From positions 91,187 to 155,186 of the forward strand of contig CAVUZG010000009.1 of assembly GCA_963745945.1 (NCBI GenBank): a DNA stretch of 64,000 nucleotides. Direction: 5' to 3'. The DNA comes from DATFVA01 sp963745945. GTDB taxonomy: Bacteria > Bacteroidota > Ignavibacteria > Ignavibacteriales > Ignavibacteriaceae. The notes beneath the pieces were generated by a model, which did not search any database, had not been told where the DNA came from, and saw only the letters and a program-made list of their open reading frames with translations. Both the position numbers and the translations under genes were made by a program. Shown piece after piece: positions 20,201 through 28,136 of this stretch (position 1 is the stretch's first letter; the number at the start of each line of letters is the position of its first letter).

Positions 20201-20338
20201 TCAGGCAGCAGGCCGGGACAGGCAAGCCCGGAACAGGGTGGAAAAGTTCAGCCGGTTCAGGTAGGTGATAAGGTTGGAAGAAATGATCCTTGTCCATGCG
20301 GCAGTGGAAAAAAATATAAACATTGTCACGGTAAATAG
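17273..20338 (+). CDS. secA: Preprotein translocase ATPase SecA
   Basis: 1021 residues. Walker A is ATGEGKT (GEGKT at 159-163), followed by DEVDSVLIDEART and the C-terminal helicase motifs (GRGTDIKLG, RQLRGRSGRQGDPG). The C-terminus carries the zinc-binding SEC-C tail, CPCGSGKKYKHCHGK. It drives proteins through SecYEG. The protein is longer than E. coli SecA (901) because of extra N-terminal and mid-region sequence, as is common in the Bacteroidota group. GGAG at 17258-17261 supports the start. glnB follows 11 bases after the stop. Confidence 0.97.
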   Translation: MLNIIKKVFGDKNTKDIKELWPIVDEINQEYEKIKSLSDDEIKAKTTEFKEKIQEYISETKGKIDEIKLQLQSDEDFDRNAAYDELDKLEDELNDKYEEILDQLLPEAFAVVKSTCERLLGTSWIIAGSKISWDMVPYDVQLMGGVVLHQGKIAEMATGEGKTLVATLPLYLNALTGRGVHLITVNDYLAKRDSEWMGEIFKYHGLTVGCIINTMSSEQRKEQYKCDITYGTNNEFGFDYLRDNMSVDKDHQVQREHNYSIVDEVDSVLIDEARTPLIISGAVEVDDHKFNEMKPKVEKLYRLQTALVSKFVQDAESALDGDGKDKANISEGGIHLLRASRGLPKHSKLAKLLSDPEKKKLMQSTEMEFLREKAKNMHIIDDELYFVIDEKNNTIDLTEKGREELAKGSGMEKNYFILPDLGTEMSKLENDESISPEEKIKQKDILYHNYSESSDRIHTIHQLLKAYTLFEKDDEYVVTEDGKIAIVDEFTGRILPGRRYSDGLHQAIEAKENVKVERDSQTLATITLQNYFRMYNKLAGMTGTAETEEGEFFEIYKLAVVVVPTNKPVVRDDQDDAVYRTKREKLNSVIEKIEELRKEGRPVLVGTTSVDVSETLSRMLKRKGIPHNVLNAKQHQREAEIVAHAGEVGAVTIATNMAGRGTDIKLGNGVRERNGLFILGTERHESRRIDRQLRGRSGRQGDPGTTKFFISLEDDLMRLFGSDRISSVMGRIGIKEGEVIQHPMITKSVERAQKKVEENNFAIRKRLLEYDDTMNQQREVIYTRRQRALSGDRLKSEIFDYLEEYVSEVVDENFNEVQAENIKEEILQKLLVEVKLDPTEFETLGNQGIKDRILESARTFYKKKEEIIGSELMARLERYAVLSVIDQKWKEHLREMDDLKEGIGLRAYGQKDPLIEYKGEAFKIFVTLLDDIRNEVVSFAFKFFPQAPDEVQNRRRRQPARMTESKQSATNIGLSSSGSRPGQASPEQGGKVQPVQVGDKVGRNDPCPCGSGKKYKHCHGK

Positions 20339-20349
20339 AGGGTTTCTTA

Positions 20350-20688
20350 ATGAAAAAAATTGAGGCGATCATTCGTCCTTTCAAATTAGATGAAGTAAAA
20401 GAAGCTCTTGTTGAGGAAGGAATAAGGGGATTAACAATTACAGAAGTCCGCGGATATGGCAGGCAAAAAGGGCATACTGAAACTTACAGGGGAAGCGAAT
20501 ACCGGATCGAATTCATCCCTAAAATAAAAATTGAAGTTGTGGTTGAGAAGGAAAAAGCAGAAAAAGTTATTGAAGCTATTATACGATCTGCTAAAACGGG
20601 GCAGGTTGGTGATGGCAAAATTTTTATTTCCGATATCCAGGATGTAATAAGAATCAGGACTGAAGAATCCGGTAAGGAAGCCTTGTAA
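20350..20688 (+). CDS. glnB: Nitrogen regulatory protein P-II
   Basis: 112 residues, the exact length of the P-II family. It begins MKKIEAIIRPFKLDEVKEAL, with the T-loop GYGRQKGHTETYRGSEYR containing the conserved Y51 that is uridylylated in proteobacteria, and the C-terminal signature KTGQVGDGKIFI. It senses 2-oxoglutarate and ATP/ADP and would control GlnE, which is encoded at 12468-15272. It probably shares a transcript with secA. GlnB versus GlnK cannot be decided; no amtB is adjacent. Confidence 0.93.
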   Translation: MKKIEAIIRPFKLDEVKEALVEEGIRGLTITEVRGYGRQKGHTETYRGSEYRIEFIPKIKIEVVVEKEKAEKVIEAIIRSAKTGQVGDGKIFISDIQDVIRIRTEESGKEAL

Positions 20689-20689
20689 A

Positions 20690-20709
20690 CCTGCCTGCAG
20701 GTAGGCGGG
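20690..20709 (+). repeat. GCCTGC(C/A)GGTAGGC palindromic repeat, copy 1
   Basis: CCTGCCTGCAGGTAGGCGGG begins one base after the glnB stop codon. Similar copies occur at 34151-34169 (reverse orientation) and 57189-57208. As RNA it folds into a GC-rich hairpin followed by AUCUUUUA, so it may also act as a weak terminator for secA-glnB. Confidence 0.65.
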
Positions 20710-20753
20710 ATCTTTTACCTTTTACTTTTTTTTATTCTTTTTTAGCTTGAATT

Positions 20754-23183
20754 ATGCTTTTCAAAAGATTTATTCCCGGTTTATATTTTGTTTTTCTGCT
20801 GTTTACCGGTTTGTCCATAAACGGTTGCGGTATATGGCATGATTTCACAACATACTTTAATCTTTATTACGACACTAAAGATCTTTTTGACAGTGCAGAG
20901 GAAACTATTCAATCTCAAAAGAAAGATCTATTTTCTAATGAAGAAGAAACAACTGCCGGAGCTGTAAACCAGCAGCTTTCCAAAGTAATAGATAAATGTT
21001 CATCAATCCTTCAGTTCCATTCAAATTCTTCTTATGTGGATAAGGCTCTTCTTATGCTTGGTAAATCATTCTATTACCAGAGGAACTACCTAAAAGCTTT
21101 GCGTAAGTTTCAGGAGCTAATTGCAACGCAACCTAAAAGTGATCTGATTCTTGAGACAGAATTATGGATCGGTAAGACCCAGATGAGGTTGAAAGAATAT
21201 GATGACGGGCTGGCAACACTGGAAATGGTAAAGAATAAAGCAATTGAAGAAGGTGAGGATGATTATGTTACTGCATCTTTTCTTGAGGAAATTAAATATA
21301 AGATAGCACAGGAGGATTATTCAGGGGCAATAACTGCTTCTACTGATTATCTTAAACAATCTGAGGATGATGAAATAAACGCAGAAATAGAATTTGAGCT
21401 AGGGAAATTATATGAGAAAGTAAATGATCTGGAGAATGCCATTACAGCTTTCAAAAACGTATTTGAATATTCCCCTACATATGATACTCAGTATTCTGCC
21501 AAACTTGAACTTGGAAAAGCATTAAGGGAAGCAGACCATAATGAGGAGGCTCTTACAGTCTTTGAAGATATGAAATCGGAGGACAAATATTCAGATAATT
21601 ACGATGAGATAGATCTGGAAAGAGGTAAAACTTTGGTTAAATTAAATCAATACCAGGAAGCGGTTGATGTGCTGGTTAAAGTCGATACAACTTACAAAAG
21701 TTCATTAAATGCAGGGATGGCCCGGTTTGAACTGGGACAGATTTTTGAAACACACTACCAGAACTTTGACAGCGCCAATACGTATTATTCGAAAGCAGCA
21801 ACTTCCGCAGCCCCTCCGGAATACCTCACTTCTTCAAATCAAAAAGCTCAGTTATTTAAGAAGTATTTTTCATTACGAAATTCACTGAATGCAAATTTAA
21901 AAAAACAGTTTTATGCTGAAAATCCTGATCAGTTTACAAAAGACTCAACTGATTATTACAACGAAAGAAAAGATATAGAACAACAAGTTGTTGCTGAACA
22001 GGAGTTTGCAGAAGTACGTGCCAAAATGGATTCCGCTCTTTTTGCGCAGGATACTACAGGTTTGAAGATAGATACAACCGTAGTTAAGAGAGACAGCCTT
22101 AATCAATTCGGTCAGAAAGTTTTAGATCAATTTGGTCAAACCATTACTATTACCGATACAGTAATAACTAATCCGATTGACAGCCTTAAAAATAAAAATA
22201 ACCTTCTCTCATCAATCAGATCTCCTAATTTTGAAAAGAGGGTTAAGGAATTAATGAATGGTAAAGAACCTCCTGTTGCCCCTAAACTTTCTGTGGATTC
22301 TTTGCAATCATTAATTACAAAAGACAGGTTTGAGCTGGGGAACCTATTCTTTACGGAATTTAACATTCCCGATTCTGCTTACACATATTACACTAAAACT
22401 CTTGAGTCAAATCCAAACACTAATTATAATGCCCGAACGCTTTACGCTCTTGGAAGTTATTATCTTACAAAAAATGATTCAGTAAAAGCGGATAGTCTTT
22501 TTAATATTATTTATACAAATTATAAGGGCCAAAGTATAGTTAATGCAGCTGCAAATAAATTGGGTAAATCCTTAATAGATCTAAATTTTGATCCTGCGGA
22601 GGATATCTATGCCTCGGCGGAGAAAGAAATGCTTGATGATAAATATGATTCATCTCTTGTTAAGTTTAGTGTTATATACAATCAATATCCGGCTTCACCG
22701 CTTGCACCAAAAGCTTTATATGCCTCAGGGTGGATTCTGGAGAATAAACTTGATCAGCTTGATTCGGCGGCAGCTTTGTATGATTCACTTAAATTGAAAT
22801 ATCCTGCAACGATTTATGCTAATAAAATAACTCAGAAAATTAGTGTCTATAACCAGGAGCAGCAGCGTATTGCTAAAGCAAGGGAGGATTCACTCAAAAA
22901 AATGGAAGCTCTTAGACTTGATTCCCTTTCAAGAGCCGATTCATTAAATATTAAACTGCAGCCTGCGGATACGGTTAATACTAATATAGAAAAACCTCCC
23001 GATCAGATTGACGAGCATAATTTAAATCGAGGCGACCAGGGCAGCGATTCTCTGGATAATAAAACTCCGCTTCCAATTGATTCTTTAAGGAGGAATGACG
23101 AGCAGAATATTGAAGAGCTGCAGAAAAAATCTGAATCTGAAGTTGATTCTCTCACTCCCGAAAGAATTAAGCGAAAAAGATAA
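20754..23183 (+). CDS. TPR-repeat lipoprotein, PorW/SprE-like
   Basis: 809 residues. The signal peptide ends in a lipobox SINGC (C25). Just after it, the sequence HDFTTYFNLYYDTKDLFDSAEETI resembles the start of PorW/SprE, a TPR lipoprotein of the type IX secretion/gliding apparatus. TPR-like helices run from about 85 to 370 (LLMLGKSFYYQRNYLKALRKFQEL, LYEKVNDLENAITAFKNVF) and again from about 520 to 690. The C-terminal ~110 residues are charged and low-complexity. Gene content (a T9SS-tailed peptidase at 401) fits, but the PorW/SprE assignment is by resemblance only. Confidence 0.6.
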   Translation: MLFKRFIPGLYFVFLLFTGLSINGCGIWHDFTTYFNLYYDTKDLFDSAEETIQSQKKDLFSNEEETTAGAVNQQLSKVIDKCSSILQFHSNSSYVDKALLMLGKSFYYQRNYLKALRKFQELIATQPKSDLILETELWIGKTQMRLKEYDDGLATLEMVKNKAIEEGEDDYVTASFLEEIKYKIAQEDYSGAITASTDYLKQSEDDEINAEIEFELGKLYEKVNDLENAITAFKNVFEYSPTYDTQYSAKLELGKALREADHNEEALTVFEDMKSEDKYSDNYDEIDLERGKTLVKLNQYQEAVDVLVKVDTTYKSSLNAGMARFELGQIFETHYQNFDSANTYYSKAATSAAPPEYLTSSNQKAQLFKKYFSLRNSLNANLKKQFYAENPDQFTKDSTDYYNERKDIEQQVVAEQEFAEVRAKMDSALFAQDTTGLKIDTTVVKRDSLNQFGQKVLDQFGQTITITDTVITNPIDSLKNKNNLLSSIRSPNFEKRVKELMNGKEPPVAPKLSVDSLQSLITKDRFELGNLFFTEFNIPDSAYTYYTKTLESNPNTNYNARTLYALGSYYLTKNDSVKADSLFNIIYTNYKGQSIVNAAANKLGKSLIDLNFDPAEDIYASAEKEMLDDKYDSSLVKFSVIYNQYPASPLAPKALYASGWILENKLDQLDSAAALYDSLKLKYPATIYANKITQKISVYNQEQQRIAKAREDSLKKMEALRLDSLSRADSLNIKLQPADTVNTNIEKPPDQIDEHNLNRGDQGSDSLDNKTPLPIDSLRRNDEQNIEELQKKSESEVDSLTPERIKRKR

Positions 23184-23217
23184 AAATTCTTTTTGAAAGA
23201 TCACGATCAGGGATAAA

Positions 23218-23970
23218 ATGATTTCATCTTTGCAGTTCCCCGAAAATGAACTTGGTGAATTTTTTAATAGAATTCTGCCCCGTCTGAAAAAACGAAAATT
23301 CATTTCATTTTTTTCGTATATTTTATTTCTTCTTTACTTCAGCCTCCCGGCATTTCAGATTCCCTATTTCGAATATTATCATTTTCGGATTACATCGCTG
23401 ATGGAACAGAGAGCTATTGAGAATAGTTTATTGTTTTATCCGCGACAGTCATGGACAAGCATAAATAATGTCAATCCTAATCTTCTGAAAGCAATAATTG
23501 CAATGGAAGACGGCGCTTTTTTTACTCACAAAGGAATTGACTGGAAAGAATTAAATATGGCTTTACGCCAGAACAAAAGAAGAAGAAAAATCTATCGCGG
23601 TGGAAGCACACTTACAATGCAGCTCGCAAAAAATTTATTTTTTACGACTGAAAAATCAGTCTTCAGAAAAGGTAAAGAATTAATAACCACTTTAAGAATG
23701 GAAAAAGAATTAAGTAAAAAATCAATTCTCCAATCTTATATAAATGCTGTTGAATGGGGAGACGGCATATTTGGAATTGGTGCTGCATCCGAAAATTATT
23801 TTAACAAAGAGCCCAATGAATTAAATACGATTGAATGCTGCCGTCTTGCTGCTGTTCTCCCTTCGCCTTTAATCCATCCGCCGGATCAGAATTCACGCTA
23901 TGTTTTAAGAAGAGCCTCTATTATTCGTGCCAGGTTAAATGATATAATACTGTTTCCGGATGAACAATGA
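23218..23970 (+). CDS. mtgA: Monofunctional peptidoglycan transglycosylase
   Basis: 250 residues. One membrane segment (about 30-48) is followed by a GT51 domain with AMEDGAFFTHKGID (catalytic glutamate E97) and GGSTLTMQLAKN (128-139). There is no transpeptidase domain, as in MtgA. It polymerises lipid II into glycan strands at the periplasmic face. The 3' end overlaps the next gene by ATGA. Confidence 0.92.
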   Translation: MISSLQFPENELGEFFNRILPRLKKRKFISFFSYILFLLYFSLPAFQIPYFEYYHFRITSLMEQRAIENSLLFYPRQSWTSINNVNPNLLKAIIAMEDGAFFTHKGIDWKELNMALRQNKRRRKIYRGGSTLTMQLAKNLFFTTEKSVFRKGKELITTLRMEKELSKKSILQSYINAVEWGDGIFGIGAASENYFNKEPNELNTIECCRLAAVLPSPLIHPPDQNSRYVLRRASIIRARLNDIILFPDEQ

Positions 23971-24620
23971 AAAGGAAAGATTTTTTTGATTTAATTGAAG
24001 AAGGTGAGAGCCTTCAAATAGAATTTAAAAGAAAATTTTCAACCTCTGAAAAAATTGCAAGAGAAATGATTGCATTTGCAAATACCCGGGGGGGATATAT
24101 CCTTTTCGGAGTTGATGATGATAAAGAAATTGTCGGTGTAGAAAGCGAAAAATCAGAAGCTGAATTAATTAAAGATGTCGCACTTAATTATTGTGAGCCG
24201 CCTGTTGAATATGAACTTGATTTTCTTGATATAAACGGAAAAGAAGTTGTGATTGCGTCAGTACCGGAGTCTGACAACAAACCTCACCGGCTTCAGGATT
24301 ATCTGGATGATCTCGATTTAAATAAATCTGTTGTCCTGGTTCGGGTTAATGATAAAAGTATCCAGGCAAGCAAAGAAATGGTAAGAATACTTCGGGCTCA
24401 GACACAGGATTTAGGTCTTACCAAATATTTTATAGGATCGAATGAAAAATTTGTTTTTGATCATCTTAAAAAACATGAAACAATTTCTGTAAAAGAGTTG
24501 AGTGATTTTGTCAATATTTCTGAAAGAAGAGCATCGAGAACCCTTGTTAAAATGGTAAGAGCAAACCTGCTTTTAATTCACACAAAAGACAATGGAGAAG
24601 AATTTTTTACTCTAATCTAA
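23967..24620 (+). CDS. AlbA_2 (Schlafen AAA_4-like) domain protein with C-terminal helix-turn-helix
   Basis: 217 residues. The N-terminal AlbA_2 domain is seen in ESLQIEFKRKFSTSEKIAREMIAFANTRGG (split here as EFKRKF and FANTRGGYILFGVDD, about 13-50). The C-terminal 70 residues form a winged-helix-like region (HETISVKELSDFVNISERRASRTLVKM). Proteins of this kind bind nucleic acid and are often annotated as ATP-binding or transcriptional regulators, with no fixed role. It overlaps mtgA by four bases and ends two bases before the convergent methyltransferase gene. Confidence 0.75.
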   Translation: MKRKDFFDLIEEGESLQIEFKRKFSTSEKIAREMIAFANTRGGYILFGVDDDKEIVGVESEKSEAELIKDVALNYCEPPVEYELDFLDINGKEVVIASVPESDNKPHRLQDYLDDLDLNKSVVLVRVNDKSIQASKEMVRILRAQTQDLGLTKYFIGSNEKFVFDHLKKHETISVKELSDFVNISERRASRTLVKMVRANLLLIHTKDNGEEFFTLI

Positions 24621-24621
24621 T

Positions 24622-25209
24622 TTACTTGTTTGAAGTAGTATCGAAAATTTTTCTTAATTCAAATACAGCAATTCCGTAAGCTACAGCTACATTTAGTGAC
24701 TGCTTGATTCCATACTGCGGAATCTCAATTGAAAAATCACACAAATCAATTAGATCCTGCGCAACTCCCGTAATTTCATTCCCAACAATTAAACAAAGAG
24801 GGAAGTCGGATATTTTGATATCATAATAATTCTTACTTTTCGATGTCAACTCAAGTGCACAGATCTTTACACCATCATTCTTCAACTTTTTGATAACATC
24901 AACCGGATTCTTTACATATTCCCATGAAACACTTTCTGTAGAACCGAGCGCAGTTTTTAATATTTCCTTTTTGCCAGAAGTGGATTTTTTCTCTTCAATC
25001 TGTTCTTCGGTTTTGGGAGGATGTGGAGTGTAGCCACACAAATATAGTTTCTCAATCATCGCTCCATCTGAGGTCCGGAAAATTGAACCAACATTATAAT
25101 TACTTCTTATACTGTTTAACAGCACATAGACCGGAAGCTTTTTTGTTTTGTGGAGATTGTCGAGTGTGTATCTCTTTTCTGATATTTCGTCGTGAGTAAG
25201 CTTTTTCAT
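24622..25209 (-). CDS. SpoU/TrmH-family RNA 2'-O-methyltransferase
   Basis: 195 residues, a short SPOUT enzyme. The three motifs are clear: NSIRSNYNVGSIFRTSDG, PLCLIVGNEITGVAQDL, and IPQYGIKQSLNVAVAYGIAVFEL, which together form the trefoil knot that binds S-adenosylmethionine. It methylates a ribose in tRNA or rRNA; the target is not evident. It follows rlmN after two bases and is probably its operon partner. Confidence 0.88.
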   Translation of the reverse strand: MKKLTHDEISEKRYTLDNLHKTKKLPVYVLLNSIRSNYNVGSIFRTSDGAMIEKLYLCGYTPHPPKTEEQIEEKKSTSGKKEILKTALGSTESVSWEYVKNPVDVIKKLKNDGVKICALELTSKSKNYYDIKISDFPLCLIVGNEITGVAQDLIDLCDFSIEIPQYGIKQSLNVAVAYGIAVFELRKIFDTTSNK

Positions 25210-25211
25210 AA

Positions 25212-26312
25212 TTAATTATACTTCACTGCAAGCTGTCCGCATGCTGCCGCAATATCCTCTCCCTGCGTGTAACGGACAATAACAGTTACATTTTTATCTC
25301 TAAGCCTTTGAACAAATTCATCTATCCTTTTGCGGTTTGTTGCTTCGAGCAAGGCTGAGTACCCGGTCGGGTTCATATGTTTTAAGGAGTTAAAAGGAAT
25401 AACGTTAACCTTGGAAGGAATTTTACTGCACAAATTTACAAGTGCATTTATATCTTCTTTCCTGTCATTAATTTCTTTCAACATTACATACTCAAATGTT
25501 ATCCGTGTTCCCGTTTTTTTAGTGTAATATTTCATCGCTTCAATATTCTGTAACAGAGAATATTTTTTATTAATCGGCATAATTTTAGTTCTGATATCTT
25601 CGAAACAGGAATGAAGAGAAAATGCCAGCTTAACGTTTAGTCCCGTATCAGCAAGTTCAATTATCTTTGGAGCAATACCTGCAGTAGAAATAGTAATTTT
25701 TTTAAGACTGGTCCAGGCAGATAATTTATCGCCAAAAATTTCCAGAGATTTTATAGTTTCATTATAATTCAGTAAAGGCTCACCCATTCCCATATAAACA
25801 ATATTTGTGATATTTTCTTTGCCATAATCTTTAGCAGCCATTTTGTATTGATCAAAAATTTCACCGGCAGTAAGATTTTTCTTATAACCCATTAATCCTG
25901 TTGCACAGAATTTACAATCGAGAGGGCAGCCAACCTGCGTGGAAATGCAAAGAGTGGTCCTTTTGTTTTCCGGTATTATTACAGATTCAATTACATTTTT
26001 TTCTTTTGTTTCAAATATGAATTTCTTTGTCCCGGTTTCTTCAGATATTTCTGTACCAGCAAGATTAAGAGTGTTTATTTCAGCTTTTTCACTTAAATAT
26101 GAACGAAGATTTTTGGATAGATTTTTCATTTCAGTGAAATCATCCGCAAGATGATTATACATCCAACTGAAAACCTGTTCCGCACGGAACTTAGATTCCC
26201 CAATCAACAAAAAATAATCCTGAAGTTCAGACAGAGTTAAGCCTTTTAACAGAGCTTTCTTAACAGGAGAATTTACGGTTTCAGTAATAGTATTTTCATT
26301 TTTACTTTGCAT
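25212..26312 (-). CDS. rlmN: Dual-specificity 23S rRNA/tRNA adenine-C2 methyltransferase RlmN
   Basis: 366 residues. This radical-SAM enzyme carries the cluster motif GCPLDCKFCATG (CxxxCxxC) preceded by TLCISTQV, with MGMGEPLLNY and the C-terminal conserved cysteine in AAACGQLA. It methylates C2 of A2503 in 23S rRNA and of A37 in some tRNAs. The start at 26312 lies ~160 bases from the divergent acyl-CoA dehydrogenase, so the two promoters share that gap. Confidence 0.95.
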   Translation of the reverse strand: MQSKNENTITETVNSPVKKALLKGLTLSELQDYFLLIGESKFRAEQVFSWMYNHLADDFTEMKNLSKNLRSYLSEKAEINTLNLAGTEISEETGTKKFIFETKEKNVIESVIIPENKRTTLCISTQVGCPLDCKFCATGLMGYKKNLTAGEIFDQYKMAAKDYGKENITNIVYMGMGEPLLNYNETIKSLEIFGDKLSAWTSLKKITISTAGIAPKIIELADTGLNVKLAFSLHSCFEDIRTKIMPINKKYSLLQNIEAMKYYTKKTGTRITFEYVMLKEINDRKEDINALVNLCSKIPSKVNVIPFNSLKHMNPTGYSALLEATNRKRIDEFVQRLRDKNVTVIVRYTQGEDIAAACGQLAVKYN

Positions 26313-26471
26313 TTAGCAAATATAAGCATATCAATTTTGCCATAAAATTGAAATTGTCAGACACATTGGTAATTATGCTTTTCAGATTAACATTGCTATA
26401 AAAACAAGATTAAAGTATCTTATTAATTGAATTTTATACATTATTCTCATCATTAAAATCAGGGAAGAAAA

Positions 26472-27617
26472 ATGAATTTCGATTTAACAGACGATCAAAA
26501 AATGATAATGGAATCAGCCCGTGACTTTGCCCAGGCTGAAATTGCTCCAACCGCAGTAGAAAGGGATATCAAAGCAGAATTTCCTACCGAAATAGTTAAG
26601 AAATTAGGCGAACTGGGATTTTTAGGTATGATGGTTTCCCCGGATTTGGGTGGAGCCGGACTTGATACTTTAAGCTATGTTCTGGCAATGATAGAAGTTT
26701 CTAAAGTTGATGCAAGTGTCGGTGTTATTATGTCGGTTAATAACTCTCTTGTTTGTTACGGACTGGAAAAATACGGATCAGATTTCATCAAGAAGAAATA
26801 TCTTGTTCCGCTTGCTCAGGGACAAAAACTAGGTTGTTTTGCTTTATCTGAGCCCGAAGCGGGAAGTGATGCCACTCAGCAAAGAACGACTGCGAATAAA
26901 GATGGTGATCATTTTTCACTGAATGGGATTAAAAACTGGATAACAAATGGTGTTAGTTGCGATTATGCACTGGTAATGGCAACAACAGATAAATCAAAGG
27001 GACACAAAGGAATATCCACTTTCCTTGTTGAAAAAGGAACACCGGGATTTGATCACGGAAAGAAAGAAGATAAACTGGGAATAAGAAGTTCAGATACCTG
27101 CTCGCTTACCTTTGATAACTGCAAGGTTCCTGCTGAAAATATTGTTTGGGAAGAAGGTAAAGGATTTAACTTTGCTATGAATACTTTAAACGGTGGAAGA
27201 ATAGGAATTGCTGCCCAGGCTATCGGAATTGCCGAAGCTTCTCTGGATACAGCACTTAAATATTCGCAGGAGAGAAAAGCATTCGGTGATCCGATTTCAA
27301 AATTCCAGGCAATACAATTTAAACTTGCCGATATGGCTATGAAAGTTGACAGTGCTAAAATGCTTACATTCCGCGCTGCTGCATTGAAAGATGCCGGAAA
27401 ACCTTACTGGAAAGAAGCTGCAATGGCAAAGCTTTATTCTTCAACGATTGCAGTTGAAAATGCTCTTGATGCTATTCAGATTCACGGTGGTTACGGTTAT
27501 GTAAGAGAGTATCTGGTTGAAAGATATCTTCGTGATGCAAAGATTACAGAAATATACGAAGGCACATCAGAGATACAGCGAGTAGTTATTGCACGTGCCC
27601 TTCTTGATGGAAAATAA
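26472..27617 (+). CDS. Acyl-CoA dehydrogenase (short/medium-chain type)
   Basis: 381 residues, the standard size for butyryl-CoA-type dehydrogenases. FAD/substrate motifs CFALSEPEAGSDA and NWITNG are present. The C-terminal block IHGGYGYVREYLVERYLRDAKITEIYEGTSEIQR contains the family's catalytic-base glutamate region. It introduces the first double bond in beta-oxidation of shorter acyl-CoAs, complementing FadE at 51450. Upstream are GGGAAGAAAA and the ATG. It stands alone; the next gene begins after a palindromic repeat. Confidence 0.92.
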   Translation: MNFDLTDDQKMIMESARDFAQAEIAPTAVERDIKAEFPTEIVKKLGELGFLGMMVSPDLGGAGLDTLSYVLAMIEVSKVDASVGVIMSVNNSLVCYGLEKYGSDFIKKKYLVPLAQGQKLGCFALSEPEAGSDATQQRTTANKDGDHFSLNGIKNWITNGVSCDYALVMATTDKSKGHKGISTFLVEKGTPGFDHGKKEDKLGIRSSDTCSLTFDNCKVPAENIVWEEGKGFNFAMNTLNGGRIGIAAQAIGIAEASLDTALKYSQERKAFGDPISKFQAIQFKLADMAMKVDSAKMLTFRAAALKDAGKPYWKEAAMAKLYSSTIAVENALDAIQIHGGYGYVREYLVERYLRDAKITEIYEGTSEIQRVVIARALLDGK

Positions 27618-27627
27618 GAATGTGTTT

Positions 27628-27668
27628 TTGCGTCTCGGCGGTAAATTAATAACACCGCAAAGACGCAA
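27628..27668. repeat. Imperfect palindrome (TTGCGTCT...AGACGCAA)
   Basis: Arms TTGCGTCT (27628-27635) and AGACGCAA (27661-27668) pair, as do GCGGT (27638-27642) and ACCGC (27654-27658). The element sits between the acyl-CoA dehydrogenase and the YidD-like gene. No T-run follows, so it is more likely a dispersed repeat than a standard terminator. Confidence 0.5.
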
Positions 27669-27683
27669 GGGCTCAAAGAAATT

Positions 27684-28136
27684 ATGAAAAACTTATTAAT
27701 CGTATTAATTTCGTTGCCTGTTTTGCTTTCTGCACAAACAGAAACACAGAAATGGGGAAAAGCTGACATTTCCTACCAGATGAATTCTATAAACATTGGA
27801 AGAGGTAACGGGATTGAGTCGGGATCCATCAGTGATATAATAGTTTCATCTTTAACAAATGTCTATTGGATTTTTATTTCAGATGTCGACGGAGATAATT
27901 GTTCTTTCAGTCCTACCTGCTCTTCATTTTTTGTGGAATCAGTAAAAGAGACAAACCTGATTCAGGGAACTTTAATGTTTGCTGACAGGCTTACACGTGA
28001 TACAAACTTTATTGTCCGTCAACATAGATATCCCATTGCCTCAAACGGAAGATTGTATGACATTCCTTCCAGTTATAAACTCGATCCCAGTGCAATAAAA
28101 TATATTCCACCTTTTGTTTCTATTAATGATGAATGA
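27684..28136 (+). CDS. YidD-like (haemolytic domain) protein with a signal peptide
   Basis: 150 residues. The domain is recognised from DGDNCSFSPTCSSFFVESVKETN, matching the CxFxPTCSxYA signature of membrane protein insertion efficiency factor YidD, and from GTLMFADRLTRDTN. Unlike ordinary YidD (about 70-90 residues, cytoplasmic, amphipathic N-terminus), this one starts with a signal peptide (LLIVLISLPVLLSAQ) and would act in the periplasm or at the outer membrane. The stop overlaps the next start (ATGA). The role of exported YidD-like proteins is not established. Confidence 0.75.
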   Translation: MKNLLIVLISLPVLLSAQTETQKWGKADISYQMNSINIGRGNGIESGSISDIIVSSLTNVYWIFISDVDGDNCSFSPTCSSFFVESVKETNLIQGTLMFADRLTRDTNFIVRQHRYPIASNGRLYDIPSSYKLDPSAIKYIPPFVSINDE

